From contig NZ_CP025198.1 of assembly GCF_003325455.1 (NCBI RefSeq), forward strand, positions 1,178,001 through 1,242,000: a stretch of 64,000 bases of DNA, written 5' to 3'. This document shows positions 8,704-17,791 of this stretch, in pieces. Each line of letters opens with the position of its first letter. Position 1 is the stretch's first letter. The DNA comes from Acidipropionibacterium virtanenii. GTDB taxonomy: Bacteria; Actinomycetota; Actinomycetes; Propionibacteriales; Propionibacteriaceae. A program made the position numbers and the translations under genes. The notes under the pieces are model-generated. The model saw only the letters and a program-made list of their open reading frames with translations. It had not been told where the DNA came from and ran no database searches.

Positions 8704-9507
8704 GTGACCAAGATTGCACTTGCCATCGCCGGATCGGAAGCCTCAGGTGGAGCCGGGGCGCAGACCGATCTCAAGACCTTCCACCAGCTCGGCGTGTTCG
8801 GCTGCGTCTCGCTGACCTGCATCGTCTCCTTCGATCCGGCCCATGACTGGGCCCACCGGGTCGTGCCGATCGATCCTCAGGTGATCTCCGACCAGATCGA
8901 GGCCGCGGTCTCGGTGCACGGCGCCGTCGACGCGGTGAAGATCGGCATGCTCGGCTCTCCCGCCACGATCGAGGCGGTCGCCGAGGCCCTGTCGAAGTAC
9001 CGGTTCCCGAAGGTGATCGTCGACCCGGTCCTCATCTGCAAGGGGCAGGAGGCCGGCGCGGCCCTGGACACAGACAACGCTCTTCGGGAGAAGGTGCTGC
9101 CCTTCGCCGACGTGGTGACACCGAATCTCCTGGAGACCCAGATTCTTGCCGGGGTCGGCGAGATCACGTCCGTCGACCAGCTGAAGGACGCCGCGAAGCG
9201 GATCCACGACCAGGGCGTCCCCGCCGTGCTCGCGAAGGCCGGAACACTGCTCGGCACCGGCACTGCGCTGGACGTGTTCTACGACGGCGACGTCCTCGAG
9301 GTGCTCGAGGTACCGGCGATCGGCCAGGAGCGGGTCTCCGGCGCCGGCTGCACCCTCGCGGCGGCCGTCACCGCGGAGATCGCCAAGGGCGCCACCCCGC
9401 TGGCGGCCTGCCGCACCGCCAAGAATGTCGTCGTCTCGGCCATCGAGCACCGCATGCACGGCAATGCGCCCTTCGACTGCGCCTACCAGGGCCAGTACCG
9501 GGCCTGA
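8704..9507 (+). CDS. Hydroxymethylpyrimidine/pyridoxal kinase (ThiD/PdxK family)
   Basis: 267 residues from GTG 8704. It begins with the ribokinase-fold signature IALAIAGSEASGGAGAQTDLKTF and ends with the phosphate-binding GAGCTLAAAVTAEIAKG and its catalytic Asp/Gly-rich helix region. This is the ThiD/PdxK group that phosphorylates hydroxymethylpyrimidine, or pyridoxal or pyridoxine, with ATP. No other thi or pdx gene is nearby, so context does not separate the two roles. The single-domain form and the Ser rather than Asp after AG resemble the bifunctional pyridoxine/HMP kinases. TAGAAC-T about 12 nt upstream suggests a near-leaderless start. Confidence 0.85.
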   Translation: MTKIALAIAGSEASGGAGAQTDLKTFHQLGVFGCVSLTCIVSFDPAHDWAHRVVPIDPQVISDQIEAAVSVHGAVDAVKIGMLGSPATIEAVAEALSKYRFPKVIVDPVLICKGQEAGAALDTDNALREKVLPFADVVTPNLLETQILAGVGEITSVDQLKDAAKRIHDQGVPAVLAKAGTLLGTGTALDVFYDGDVLEVLEVPAIGQERVSGAGCTLAAAVTAEIAKGATPLAACRTAKNVVVSAIEHRMHGNAPFDCAYQGQYRA

Positions 9508-9511
9508 TCGC

Positions 9512-10612
9512 TCAGGACGGCAGCTGCGCGCCGGCCCGCTCGAAGGCGCTCAGCTGCGGCCCGGTGGGGTCCGTGAACCATTCGGGCACCGGGTGGCCGG
9601 CACTGCCTCGCCGCCAGGTGCCCACGACGTGCCCGTTCTCCACGATGGTGTGCTTGAACATGCCGTTGCCTCCCGGGCAGATGAGGCCCTCCTGCTCGGG
9701 GGAGATCGTGCATGAGCGGTCCCGGTATCCGAGGATGAGTTCGTCGAATCCCGACAGCAGGATCATCTCGCGGCAGCTGTCCAGGACCTCCTCGGGAATC
9801 TCGTCGAGATCGGGTCGGTGCCACAGCTGGTGGGTGCCGATCGGTGTGGAGGCCAGGATCCCGCGAGTTCTGGCCTTGCTCGTGTCGGAGCGCAGGCTGG
9901 ATTTCGTGAGGCCGCTCCAGCGGGCGAGGTCGTCCAGGGTGGCCGGGCCATGGCTGCGGAAGTAGCGCTGGATGTAGACGGGATACGGGTCTGCCATGAG
10001 CTTGGGCAGGTCGAGCTCCACCACGAGCTGTTCCCCCGTGTCATCAGTGGGCCCCAGGGCGAGCATGCCGCGGTAGCAGAGGGTCATGAAGATGTGGTAG
10101 GCGCGTCCCGGCATCTTCCCTATCAGGCCCTCCTGTTGCCATCGGGCGACGAGGTCGGTCCTGGTGAGTGATTGCCGGGAGAGTTCCTGATGGGTGGTTT
10201 CGGCGACGGCCTCGAGCACCGGCTCGAAGATGTTGAGCTCGAGCCTTCTCCTGGAGGTCTGCCGGTCCATCCTCGGCAGAGTCGCCTTCAGCAGCCATGG
10301 CAGATCCGCGGAGGCCACCGTGTGAAGGGTTCCGCGCATCGGCCAGGTGCGCACCAGCAGGCCCTGGTCGAAGGCCTGCCGGACGGTGTCGAGGCTGCGG
10401 TCCGGGGTGCGCATCGCCAGGGTGTGGAGGGCTCCTCGCCAGTTCTGCGACTGGACGGCGCCGATCCGGGAGACGGTGGCGGCCAGCTCCTCGGCCGGGG
10501 AGAGCGCCGAGGTCGTCCGCGGCCCCTCATCGGGAGACCATCCGGCGGCGAGGCCGAGACCCGCCATCCGGAGCAGGGAGAGGGTGGTCGGATCCGACAG
10601 TGTGACGGCCAT
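9512..10612 (-). CDS. Winged-helix HTH_42 protein, AlkZ-like DNA glycosylase family
   Basis: 366 residues of the COG3214/HTH_42 family, whose characterised members (AlkZ, YcaQ) excise bulky alkylated bases and unhook interstrand crosslinks. The N-terminal motif is Q54-S-Q56 (in IGAVQSQNWRGAL), the QxQ form found in AlkZ-like proteins rather than the QxD of YcaQ. Downstream features include the TWPMRGTLHTV strand and the C-terminal PEWFTDPTGPQLSAFERAGAQL. ATG at 10612 has AGGGG 6 nt upstream and follows the SDR stop by 8 nt, so the two genes are probably cotranscribed. Confidence 0.82.
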   Translation of the reverse strand: MAVTLSDPTTLSLLRMAGLGLAAGWSPDEGPRTTSALSPAEELAATVSRIGAVQSQNWRGALHTLAMRTPDRSLDTVRQAFDQGLLVRTWPMRGTLHTVASADLPWLLKATLPRMDRQTSRRRLELNIFEPVLEAVAETTHQELSRQSLTRTDLVARWQQEGLIGKMPGRAYHIFMTLCYRGMLALGPTDDTGEQLVVELDLPKLMADPYPVYIQRYFRSHGPATLDDLARWSGLTKSSLRSDTSKARTRGILASTPIGTHQLWHRPDLDEIPEEVLDSCREMILLSGFDELILGYRDRSCTISPEQEGLICPGGNGMFKHTIVENGHVVGTWRRGSAGHPVPEWFTDPTGPQLSAFERAGAQLPS

Positions 10613-10620
10613 GATCGCCC

Positions 10621-11322
10621 CTAGGTCTGGAAGACCGGACGCACGGACAGTTCCTCGATCATGGCCTCCGACGAGGCCTCCAGGGCCGCCCGGACAGTGG
10701 CGGCCACCGATTCGGGACGCAGGTGCTCCGAGGGGGTGTAGGGCCTTCCGGCGCGGGCCTGCAGGTCGACCTGCATGTCGGTGTCGACCCGGCCGGGGTG
10801 GATCGAGGTCACCCTGACGGTGCCGCGCTCCTCCTCCCGAAGCGCATGCGTGAGGGCCCGAAGCGCGTACTTCGCGGCGGCGTAGACGCCGCCTCCCGGG
10901 CCGGGGCGGCTGAATCCGGACCCGGAGTTGACCATCACGACGTCGCCGTGGGAGGCGCGCAGCAGCGGCAGCACGAGGCGGGTGAGATCGGCGACGGCGA
11001 TGACGTCCACCTCGAGCACCCGCCGCCACTCCTCTCGCCGGGTCTCGGCGATCGTCGTACCCTCGGCGCTGATGCCGGCGCAGTTGATGAGTGCATCGAG
11101 GCGGGACAGGCGGGAGGCGGCCCGGGTGGTGGACTGCTCGTCGGCGAGATCGCAGACGAAGGGCTCCGCCGACGGCAGCGCGTCCACCACCTCCTGGACG
11201 GTCTCGGCCCGGGTGCCTCCGACCAGGATGTGATGGTCGACTCCGAGTTCGACGGCGATCGCCCGGCCGATCCCGCGCGAGGCTCCGGTCACCAGCACAT
11301 GCCTGAGGTTCGGGTCTGTCAT
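10621..11322 (-). CDS. Short-chain dehydrogenase/reductase
   Basis: 233 residues with the NAD(P)-binding TGASRGIG at about 12-19, the NCAG structural motif, a catalytic Ser in NSGSGF and the YAAAK catalytic pair. The arrangement is that of classical SDRs, which oxidise or reduce alcohols, ketones or sugars. Substrate is unknown. It precedes the AlkZ-like gene in a two-gene unit. TAGGCT at 11329-11334 ends exactly 6 nt before the ATG, indicating a leaderless transcript. Confidence 0.87.
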   Translation of the reverse strand: MTDPNLRHVLVTGASRGIGRAIAVELGVDHHILVGGTRAETVQEVVDALPSAEPFVCDLADEQSTTRAASRLSRLDALINCAGISAEGTTIAETRREEWRRVLEVDVIAVADLTRLVLPLLRASHGDVVMVNSGSGFSRPGPGGGVYAAAKYALRALTHALREEERGTVRVTSIHPGRVDTDMQVDLQARAGRPYTPSEHLRPESVAATVRAALEASSEAMIEELSVRPVFQT

Positions 11323-11328
11323 GTGGAC

Positions 11329-11430
11329 AGCCTAGGCGGTGGGGTGGTGCCCCGCCCGGTGTCGGCGGCAGCTCCCCCTCTCCTCGGTGATCGGTCCTCG
11401 TCCGTCGTCGCCGGCTGGGCACCGTATGGT
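11329..11430. promoter_or_regulatory. Divergent leaderless promoters (SDR gene and arcA)
   Basis: Minus-strand TAGGCT (11334 to 11329) and plus-strand TATGGT (11425-11430) each end exactly 6 nt before their start codons at 11322 and 11437. Neither start has a purine-rich ribosome binding site. Confidence 0.6.
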
Positions 11431-11436
11431 CGTCGC

Positions 11437-12696
11437 ATGGCACACATCAGCTGTGAGGTCGGCTCCGAGGTCGGCCGGCTGCGGACGGTCATCCTCCACA
11501 GGCCGGGCAACGAGTTGCGCCGCCTGACGCCGCGCAACTCCGACGCTCTGCTGTTCGACGGCCTGCCCTGGGTGGATCAGGCCCAGCGCGATCACGACAT
11601 CTTCGCCGGGCTGCTGGCCGACCACGGCGTCGAGGTGCTGCTGCTGCGCGACCTGCTGGAGCAGACCCTCGACGATCAGCAGGCGCGGTCCCGGGCCGTC
11701 AACGACGTCGTCACCAGTCGTCGTCTGGGGGAGGCGGTGCGCGTCTATCTGGCCAACCGGATGGCGGACCTCTCGAGTGAGCGACTGGCCGAGATCCTCA
11801 CCTGCGGCCTGGCCAACGGCGAGCTGGCGGCCTTCGAGCCGGCCGCTCCGCGGTCCCTGGTGACGGCGATGCTGAGTCCGGAGGAGTTCGTCATCGCCCC
11901 GCTGCCGAATCTGCTGTTCACGCGGGACTCCAGCGTGTGGGTGGCCGGCCACCCGGCGGTCACCTCATTGGCGATGCCTGCCAGACGCCGGGAGACCCAG
12001 CTGACCGAACTCATCTACGCCTACCACCCGCGCTTCTCCGGTCATGCTCCCTGCTACGGGTGGAGGTTGGAGAGTCTGGAAGGCGGCGACGTCATGCACC
12101 TGGCCCCGGGAGTGGTCGCGGTCGGCGTGGGGGAGCGCACGACCCCCGCAGGAGCAGAGAGACTCGCCCGTACCGCCTTCGAGCTGGATGCCGCGCGGAT
12201 CGTGCTGGCGGTGCCCATCAACCAGCAGCGGGCCACCATGCATCTGGACACGATCTGCACGATGGTCGACACCGACGCGGTCGTGATGTATCCGCCGGTG
12301 GCCGACACCCTGGTGGCCTTCGCCATGACGATGGAGGGCGATGAGATGCGGGTCGGTCCGCCCAGGCCCTTTCTCGACTCGGCGGCCGAGGCGATGGGGA
12401 TCGACCGGCTCCGGGTGATCGACACGGCTCTGGATCCGGTGACCGCGGAGCGGGAGCAGTGGGACGACGGCAACAACACGCTGGCCCTCGAGCCGAGAGT
12501 GGTGGTCGGGTACGACCGCAATGTGAGGACCAATGCGCGGCTGCAGGAGGCGGGCGTCGAGGTGCTGACCATCCCGGGCTCGGAACTGGGGTCTGGCCGC
12601 GGCGGGCCCAGGTGCATGTCCTGCCCGGTGCTGCGGGACGCGCTGGCCCCGGCAGGCGGCGTCCCGGCGGCCGGCTCGTCTGGAGGGGCCCGATGA
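11437..12696 (+). CDS. arcA: Arginine deiminase
   Basis: 419 residues, normal length. It hydrolyses arginine to citrulline and ammonia. Recognisable elements are FTRDSSVWV near residue 160, [13 protein letters not shown], the catalytic His in [10 protein letters not shown], and the C-terminal nucleophile loop GGPRCMSCP. In fermenting bacteria it is usually clustered with arcB, arcC and an arginine/ornithine antiporter, but none is adjacent here, so it may serve acid tolerance through ammonia or depend on partners elsewhere. Its start has TATGGT at -12 to -7. The lipoprotein gene overlaps its stop (ATGA). Confidence 0.94.
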   Translation: MAHISCEVGSEVGRLRTVILHRPGNELRRLTPRNSDALLFDGLPWVDQAQRDHDIFAGLLADHGVEVLLLRDLLEQTLDDQQARSRAVNDVVTSRRLGEAVRVYLANRMADLSSERLAEILTCGLANGELAAFEPAAPRSLVTAMLSPEEFVIAPLPNLLFTRDSSVWVAGHPAVTSLAMPARRRETQLTELIYAYHPRFSGHAPCYGWRLESLEGGDVMHLAPGVVAVGVGERTTPAGAERLARTAFELDAARIVLAVPINQQRATMHLDTICTMVDTDAVVMYPPVADTLVAFAMTMEGDEMRVGPPRPFLDSAAEAMGIDRLRVIDTALDPVTAEREQWDDGNNTLALEPRVVVGYDRNVRTNARLQEAGVEVLTIPGSELGSGRGGPRCMSCPVLRDALAPAGGVPAAGSSGGAR

Positions 12697-13109
12697 TCGC
12701 GCGCCGTGCGGTTGCCTGCATGGCGGCCCTCCTGCTGGCGGGATGCGGTGCCGCGCACCCCGGCACCGAGCAGACCCCACTGCCGGCGACCGGCCGTACG
12801 AGTGCGGCGTCGGCCCCCTCCGAGGGCGCCTCGCTGAGGGATTTCGGCGTCGAGAACGGCCCGGCGGCACTGATGCTCCCGAAGGACCTGGTCGTCGACT
12901 ACCGGGTGGACAACCCGAACAACGTCACCCTGGTGATCGACGTCGGCCAGGGGCTGTCCACCTATCAGTTCCTGCGCCGGAATCTGAGCGGCGCCGGGTT
13001 CCGGATCACGGCCGACGGGCAGCAGTCCCTCACCTTCACGGGCCGGGGCTGGGAGGGTGCCTACACGGTCTCCGAGTCGGTGGCGGCCCTCACTCTGCGG
13101 ACCCCCTGA
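12693..13109 (+). CDS. Small secreted lipoprotein, unknown function
   Basis: 138 residues with a lipoprotein signal: basic N-terminus, hydrophobic [11 protein letters not shown] and lipidation Cys at about residue 18. A low-complexity Thr/Ser/Pro linker precedes a compact C-terminal domain (about 55-138). The ATG overlaps the arcA stop as ATGA and has GGAGGGG upstream, so it is translationally coupled to arginine deiminase. The 3' end overlaps the convergent maf gene by 20 nt. I do not recognise the domain. Confidence 0.8.
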   Translation: MIARRAVACMAALLLAGCGAAHPGTEQTPLPATGRTSAASAPSEGASLRDFGVENGPAALMLPKDLVVDYRVDNPNNVTLVIDVGQGLSTYQFLRRNLSGAGFRITADGQQSLTFTGRGWEGAYTVSESVAALTLRTP

Positions 13110-13746
13110 GGGAGCCTCTCCACAGGCCCTCCCAGGCCACGTCCACGTCGAGGAGCATCTGGCGCAGCAGCGGGAGGGACAGTCCCGTGACATTGTGCGG
13201 GTCGCCGACGATCCGGGTGATGAACGGTCCGCCCAGCCCGTCGAGGGTGAATGCTCCGGCGACCCGCTGGGGCTCGCCGGTGGCGGCGTAGGCGGCGATC
13301 TCGTCGTCGGTGAGGTCGGCGAAGGTGACGGTGGTGGAACCGACCCTGGTGGCGCGGCGCACCGAGCGCTCGTCGAGCACGATCACATGGTGCCCGGTGA
13401 CCAGCACTCCGCTGCGCCCGCGCAGTCGGTACCACCACTGGCGGGCGGCCTCCTCGGTGTGCGGCTTGCCGAGGATGCGACCGTCGAGGTCGAGCACCGA
13501 GTCGCAGGACAGCACGACGGTCGGGCCGTCGATCCGGATCCTGGCGAGGACGGACTCCCCCTTGAGCTCGGCGAGCCGGCTGGTGAGCTCGGCGGCGGTC
13601 TCACCCCCGACGCGGCTCTCGTCGGCTCCCGAGACGATCACCTGCGGATCGATCCCGGCGTGCTGCAGGCTGGTGAGCCGGGCGGGCGACCGGGAGGCCA
13701 GCACCACGTGGTAGGCCGTTGCGCGTCGCCCGGGGACCGAGGGCAT
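13090..13746 (-). CDS. maf: Maf family nucleoside triphosphate pyrophosphatase
   Basis: 218 residues. The N-terminal LASRSPARLTSLQHAG is the Maf nucleotide-binding start; the SCDSVL segment supplies the catalytic Asp and LGKPHT follows. Maf proteins hydrolyse non-canonical or canonical NTPs to NMPs and are linked to septum inhibition. Its ATG overlaps the accE stop (TGATG), so it is the third gene of the carboxylase operon, the accD-accE-maf order also recalled for M. tuberculosis. Confidence 0.92.
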   Translation of the reverse strand: MPSVPGRRATAYHVVLASRSPARLTSLQHAGIDPQVIVSGADESRVGGETAAELTSRLAELKGESVLARIRIDGPTVVLSCDSVLDLDGRILGKPHTEEAARQWWYRLRGRSGVLVTGHHVIVLDERSVRRATRVGSTTVTFADLTDDEIAAYAATGEPQRVAGAFTLDGLGGPFITRIVGDPHNVTGLSLPLLRQMLLDVDVAWEGLWRGSLRGSAE

Positions 13747-13994
13747 CAGTATCTCCGCAGCGATCCACGCCAGGCGGCCTGGCCGGGCAGGAAGGGCTCG
13801 CGGATGGTGCGCCAGTAGGACTTCCAGCCGAAGGCCAGGGGCCGGTCCTCGGGCACATAGGGATCGGGGCCCGGGCCGGTGACGGCGGCCAGCACCGCCA
13901 CCAGTGCGCCGAGCTCCTCGTCGGTGAGCCGGCCACCGGCAATCTGGATGGGGGGACGCTGCTGCCCGTCCGCCGTGGGCGTGATGGCGGTCAC
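13746..13994 (-). CDS. accE: Acyl-CoA carboxylase epsilon subunit
   Basis: 82 residues from a GTG overlapping the beta-subunit stop (GTGA). The core [18 protein letters not shown] followed by WKSYWR matches the small epsilon subunits found in actinobacterial acyl-CoA carboxylases, which bridge the alpha and beta chains and increase activity. Position between accD and maf supports the call. Confidence 0.9.
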   Translation of the reverse strand: MTAITPTADGQQRPPIQIAGGRLTDEELGALVAVLAAVTGPGPDPYVPEDRPLAFGWKSYWRTIREPFLPGQAAWRGSLRRY

Positions 13995-15565
13995 AGCGGA
14001 ATGTTCCCGTGCTTCTTGGGCGGCAGCGCCTCGCGCTTGGATCTCAGCAGCCGCAGCATCCGGATGACCGTCTCGCGGGTCTCATGAGGATGGATCACCT
14101 GGTCGACGTATCCCTCCTCGGCGGCCACATAGGGGTTGGCCAGGGTGGTCTCGTACTCGTCGACCAGTTGGTCGCGCATCGCCTGGGGATCCTCGGCACC
14201 GGCGAGGTCCTTGCGGTGCAGGATGTTGACCGCGCCGTCGGCCCCCATCACGGCGATCTGGGCGGTGGGCCAGGCCAGGTTGATGTCGGCGCCCAGGGTC
14301 TTGGAGCCCATCACGATGTAGGCGCCGCCGTAGGCCTTGCGGGTGATCACGGTGAGCAGCGGGACGGTGGCCTCGCCGTAGGCGTAGATCAGCTTGGCGC
14401 CGTGCCGGATGATGCCGCGGTGCTCCTGCTGGACGCCGGGCAGGTAGCCGGGGGTGTCGACGAAGGTGAGTACCGGGATGTTGAAGGAGTCGCACTCGCG
14501 CACGAAGCGGGCGGCCTTCGCCGAGGCGTCGATGTCGAGGGTGCCGGCGTTGACCAGCGGCTGGTTCGCCACGATGCCGATGGCCCGGCCCTCGATCCGC
14601 CCGAATCCGCACAGCACATTGGGCGCGAAGAGCTCGTGGACCTCCAGGAAGGTGTCCTCGTCGAGCACCGTGGCGATCACCTCGTGCATGTCGTAGGGCT
14701 GGCTGGGGAAGTCCGGGATGAGGGTGTCGAGCTCGCGGTCGTGGTCCGTGATGGTGAGATCGGCCTCGCCCTCGTCGTAGACCGGGGGGTCCTCGAGGTT
14801 GTTCTGGGGCAGGTAGCTGATGAGGTCGCGGACGTACTCGAGGGCGTCGTTCTCATCGGCCGCCAGGTAGTGCGAGTTGCCGGAGGTCTCGGAGTGGGTG
14901 CGGGCCCCGCCGAGCTCCTCCAGGGAGACATCCTCGCCGGTGACCTGCCGGACGACGGCGGGGCCGGTGATGAACATCTGGGAGGTCTGATCCACCATGA
15001 CGACGAAGTCGGTCAGCGCCGGCGAGTAGACGTGCCCGCCCGCCGCGGCCCCCATGATGATCGAGATCTGAGGGATGACCCCGGAGGCACGGGTGTTGCG
15101 CCGGAAGATCTCGCCGTACATCGCCAGCGAGGAGACGCCCTCCTGGATGCGCGCCCCGCCGCCCTCGTTGATGCCGATCAGCGGGCAGCCGGTCTTGACG
15201 GCGAAGTCGATGATCTTGCAGATCTTCTGGCCGTAGACCTTGCCCAGGGAGCCGCCGAAGATGGTGACGTCCTGGCTGAAGACGCAGACCGGGCGGCCGT
15301 GGATCGCCCCCACGCCGGTGACCACGCCGTCGGTGTAGGGGCGTCTGCGTTCCATCCCGAACTTGTTCGAGCGATGCCTGGCGAACTCGTCGAGTTCGGA
15401 GAAGGTGCCCTCGTCGAGCAGGGCCATGACCCGTTCCCGGGCGGTCATCTTGCCCGCGGCGTGCTGCTTCTCGACAGCGGCGGGTGAGGCGGCGTTGACC
15501 GCCTCGTCGATGCGACGCCCCAGGTCGGCGATCTTCCCGGCCGTGGTGTGGATGTCGATCTCCAT
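13991..15565 (-). CDS. accD5: Acyl-CoA (probably propionyl-CoA) carboxylase beta subunit
   Basis: 524 residues of the carboxyltransferase family. It transfers the carboxyl group from biotin to an acyl-CoA. Two crotonase-like halves are visible. Glycine-rich oxyanion segments include GGARIQEGV and [14 protein letters not shown] in the N-half, and [19 protein letters not shown] with [11 protein letters not shown] in the C-half. The C-terminus ends [10 protein letters not shown]. The sequence is closer to AccD5/PccB than to the 12S transcarboxylase subunit of propionibacteria, from memory of both. It heads accD-accE-maf. TAGTCT at 15572-15577 ends 6 nt before the ATG. Confidence 0.92.
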   Translation of the reverse strand: MEIDIHTTAGKIADLGRRIDEAVNAASPAAVEKQHAAGKMTARERVMALLDEGTFSELDEFARHRSNKFGMERRRPYTDGVVTGVGAIHGRPVCVFSQDVTIFGGSLGKVYGQKICKIIDFAVKTGCPLIGINEGGGARIQEGVSSLAMYGEIFRRNTRASGVIPQISIIMGAAAGGHVYSPALTDFVVMVDQTSQMFITGPAVVRQVTGEDVSLEELGGARTHSETSGNSHYLAADENDALEYVRDLISYLPQNNLEDPPVYDEGEADLTITDHDRELDTLIPDFPSQPYDMHEVIATVLDEDTFLEVHELFAPNVLCGFGRIEGRAIGIVANQPLVNAGTLDIDASAKAARFVRECDSFNIPVLTFVDTPGYLPGVQQEHRGIIRHGAKLIYAYGEATVPLLTVITRKAYGGAYIVMGSKTLGADINLAWPTAQIAVMGADGAVNILHRKDLAGAEDPQAMRDQLVDEYETTLANPYVAAEEGYVDQVIHPHETRETVIRMLRLLRSKREALPPKKHGNIPL

Positions 15566-15571
15566 GGGGCG

Positions 15572-15598
15572 AGACTAGCGGTTCAGCGGCGATACGCT
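15572..15598. promoter_or_regulatory. Divergent leaderless promoters of accD5 and birA
   Basis: TAGTCT (minus, 15577 to 15572) and TACGCT (plus, 15593-15598) lie 15 nt apart; each ends 6 nt before its start codon (15565 and 15605). The two promoters overlap within 40 nt, so carboxylase and its biotin ligase are probably co-regulated. Confidence 0.65.
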
Positions 15599-15604
15599 GT
15601 GTCG

Positions 15605-16447
15605 GTGCCAATCAGCCAGACAGATCCGGCCTCCGTGATCGCGGGTCTCGTGGGAAACGGGACGCGATTCACCCGGCACGGCGCCGACGGCATCTCATGG
15701 TTGCGCTCGACCGGCTCCACCAATGCCGATCTGGCCGCGTGGGTGCGTCAGGGCGGCACGGGCTTCCGGGTCCTGGTGACAGATCACCAGGAGACCGGCC
15801 GGGGCCGTTTCTCGCGCCCCTGGCAGGATTCCCCGGGTACCTCGGCCCTGATGTCGCTGCTGATCCCGAACGACCGTCCGGCGGCGGACTGGGGGTGGTT
15901 GTCGATGGTCGCGGGTCTGGCCGTGGTGAGGGCCGTGGAGGAGGCCGGGGCGCAGCGGGGCCGGGTCACTCTGAAGTGGCCCAACGACGTGCTGGTCGAC
16001 GCTGAGGGCGAACACGGCGGCAAGCTGTGCGGCATTCTCTCGGAGCGGGTCGACGGGCCGGAGGGTCCGCATGCGATCATCGGAATCGGCCTGAACGCCT
16101 CGATGGGCGAGCAGGACCTTCCGGTGCCGACGGCCACCTCCCTGGCGCTGTGCGGCCTGCCTCACGACCGGGCCCGTCTGGTCGCCTCGATCATCCGGGG
16201 GGTGGACGAGCTGCTGGGCGAGTGGCTGGCCGACGGCACGGTCCGTGACGCCTACCGCGACCGGTGCGACACCATCGGTTCGCCGGTGCGCCTCACCTTC
16301 GATCCGCAGACCGTGGGGGCCGGTCCGCGGGTGGTCGAGGGGATCGGGGTCGACGTCGCCGAGGACGGGTCGATCGTGGTGGAGTCGCAGGGGGTGCGCC
16401 GGTCCTTCGCGGCCGCCGACGTCCAGCACCTGCGTCCGGCCGGGTGA
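15605..16447 (+). CDS. birA: Biotin--[biotin carboxyl-carrier protein] ligase
   Basis: 280 residues from GTG 15605. It activates biotin with ATP and attaches it to the Lys of EAMKM in the carboxylase alpha chain. Catalytic-domain motifs: STGSTNADL, the biotinyl-AMP loop GRGRFSRPW, KWPNDVLV and GIGLNAS. No N-terminal helix-turn-helix is present, so it is a monofunctional ligase, not a repressor. Its placement opposite accD5 is conserved in actinobacteria. Confidence 0.92.
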   Translation: MPISQTDPASVIAGLVGNGTRFTRHGADGISWLRSTGSTNADLAAWVRQGGTGFRVLVTDHQETGRGRFSRPWQDSPGTSALMSLLIPNDRPAADWGWLSMVAGLAVVRAVEEAGAQRGRVTLKWPNDVLVDAEGEHGGKLCGILSERVDGPEGPHAIIGIGLNASMGEQDLPVPTATSLALCGLPHDRARLVASIIRGVDELLGEWLADGTVRDAYRDRCDTIGSPVRLTFDPQTVGAGPRVVEGIGVDVAEDGSIVVESQGVRRSFAAADVQHLRPAG

Positions 16448-16462
16448 TCTTAGACTGGCCCC

Positions 16463-17179
16463 ATGACCACCCACATCCTCGCGATGGGCGGCGGCGGCTT
16501 CTCGATGTCCGACCGTGGCGCCCCGACCGCTCTCGACCGCTATCTGCTGGACCTGTCGGGGAAGCGTTCGCCGCTGGTGTGCTTCGCGCCCACGGCGGCG
16601 GCCGACGATCCGGTCTATGTGAACCGGTTCCTGACGGCCTACTCGGAACTGGGGGTGCGCACCATGGTGCTGACTCTGTGGCAGGGAGCCGCCGAGTCCG
16701 TGGACCGGCTGTCCCAGGCAGACGTCGTGCTGTCGGGGGGAGGATCGACGGCCAACCTGGTGGCCCTGTGGCGGGCTCACGGCGTCGACCATGTGATCAG
16801 GAAGATGGCGGGCCGGGACCGCGACCTCGTGCTGGGAGGCGTCTCGGCGGGAGCGGCCTGCTGGTTCGCCGGATCGTTGACCGATGCCTTCGGAGACCTG
16901 CGTCCCTGGCGCGGTGGCCTCGGGCTGCTTCCCGGCTCCTTCTGCCCGCATTTCGACGGGGAACCGGATCGCCCGCCGGCCTACGCCCAGGCGATCGCCT
17001 CGGGAGTGCTGCCCGGCGGGTACGCGGTCGACGACGGGGCGGCGGTGCATTTCGTCGAGGGGGAGTTCGCCGGTGCGGTGGCCGAGCGCGATGGCGCGGA
17101 GGTGAGCCGGTTCACCAGCAGCAACTCGCCGACGGCGGCCGGGGTGCTGCGCGATCAGCTTGCGGTCGAGGTGCTCTGA
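16463..17179 (+). CDS. Peptidase S51 (peptidase E-like)
   Basis: 238 residues. It begins ILAMGGGGFSM and contains the nucleophile elbow GGVSAGA with Ser near residue 133, which identifies the S51 family (aspartyl dipeptidase, cyanophycinase). LSGGGSTANLVALWR and the PHFDGEPDR His segment agree. No cyanophycin synthetase is present, so dipeptidase-like activity is more likely. TAGACT at 16451-16456 ends 6 nt before the ATG. The 3' end overlaps the convergent PH-domain gene by 25 nt. Confidence 0.87.
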   Translation: MTTHILAMGGGGFSMSDRGAPTALDRYLLDLSGKRSPLVCFAPTAAADDPVYVNRFLTAYSELGVRTMVLTLWQGAAESVDRLSQADVVLSGGGSTANLVALWRAHGVDHVIRKMAGRDRDLVLGGVSAGAACWFAGSLTDAFGDLRPWRGGLGLLPGSFCPHFDGEPDRPPAYAQAIASGVLPGGYAVDDGAAVHFVEGEFAGAVAERDGAEVSRFTSSNSPTAAGVLRDQLAVEVL

Positions 17180-17661
17180 GGGGGGTCTTCGAACAGCACC
17201 TCGTTCATCTCCAGGTGGACCTGTTCGACGTGGGGGACGTCGGACAGGGTCACCGGGGCGTCCGCGGCCGTGGTGAGCACCAGGGTGCCGCAGCCGAGCA
17301 TGCGGTCGAGCAGGCTCCGCTCATATGAGACGTCATTGATCCGGGTGAGTGGCAGATCGTGGCCGGTCCGGGTGAAGATGCCGCGGCGGGTGATGATCCT
17401 GCGTGTGGTCACGGTGTATGTGGTGGTGAGCCATCTCAGCCAGGGGATGACGGTGCCGACGACCAGGAGGACAGCGCCGAGGACCACCACGGCCCAGGGG
17501 ACCCAGGCGCCGAGGTCCGGTGGCATCAGGCCCAGAGCCGTTCCCTCTCCGGCCACCACGACGATGAGCACGAGAACGGGGCCCACGAGGGCCTTGGGGT
17601 GGGTGCGCATGTGGATCAGCTCGTCCTCCTGGGGGCCGAGCAGTCTGCGGGACAGTGCCAT
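17155..17661 (-). CDS. Bacterial PH-domain membrane protein
   Basis: 168 residues. Two transmembrane helices (about 26-45 and 52-72) are followed by a bacterial pleckstrin-homology (bPH2/DUF304) domain with the pattern YTVTTRRIITRRGIFTRTGHDLPLTRINDVSYER. This matches the small membrane PH protein next to purK in other actinobacteria. Role unknown, probably a membrane scaffold. GGGAG lies 2-3 nt before the ATG. Confidence 0.85.
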   Translation of the reverse strand: MALSRRLLGPQEDELIHMRTHPKALVGPVLVLIVVVAGEGTALGLMPPDLGAWVPWAVVVLGAVLLVVGTVIPWLRWLTTTYTVTTRRIITRRGIFTRTGHDLPLTRINDVSYERSLLDRMLGCGTLVLTTAADAPVTLSDVPHVEQVHLEMNEVLFEDPPQSTSTAS

Positions 17662-17791
17662 GGCTCCCAGTGTGTCCTATCCGGCCCGGTGAACCGTGGG
17701 ATTCGGTCGGGACGGGGGCAGGTTCAGGGCCTGTGCGGGCCGGCGACCACGCCGGGGCACCGGGATCGCCCGATCCTCTAACATATCGACG

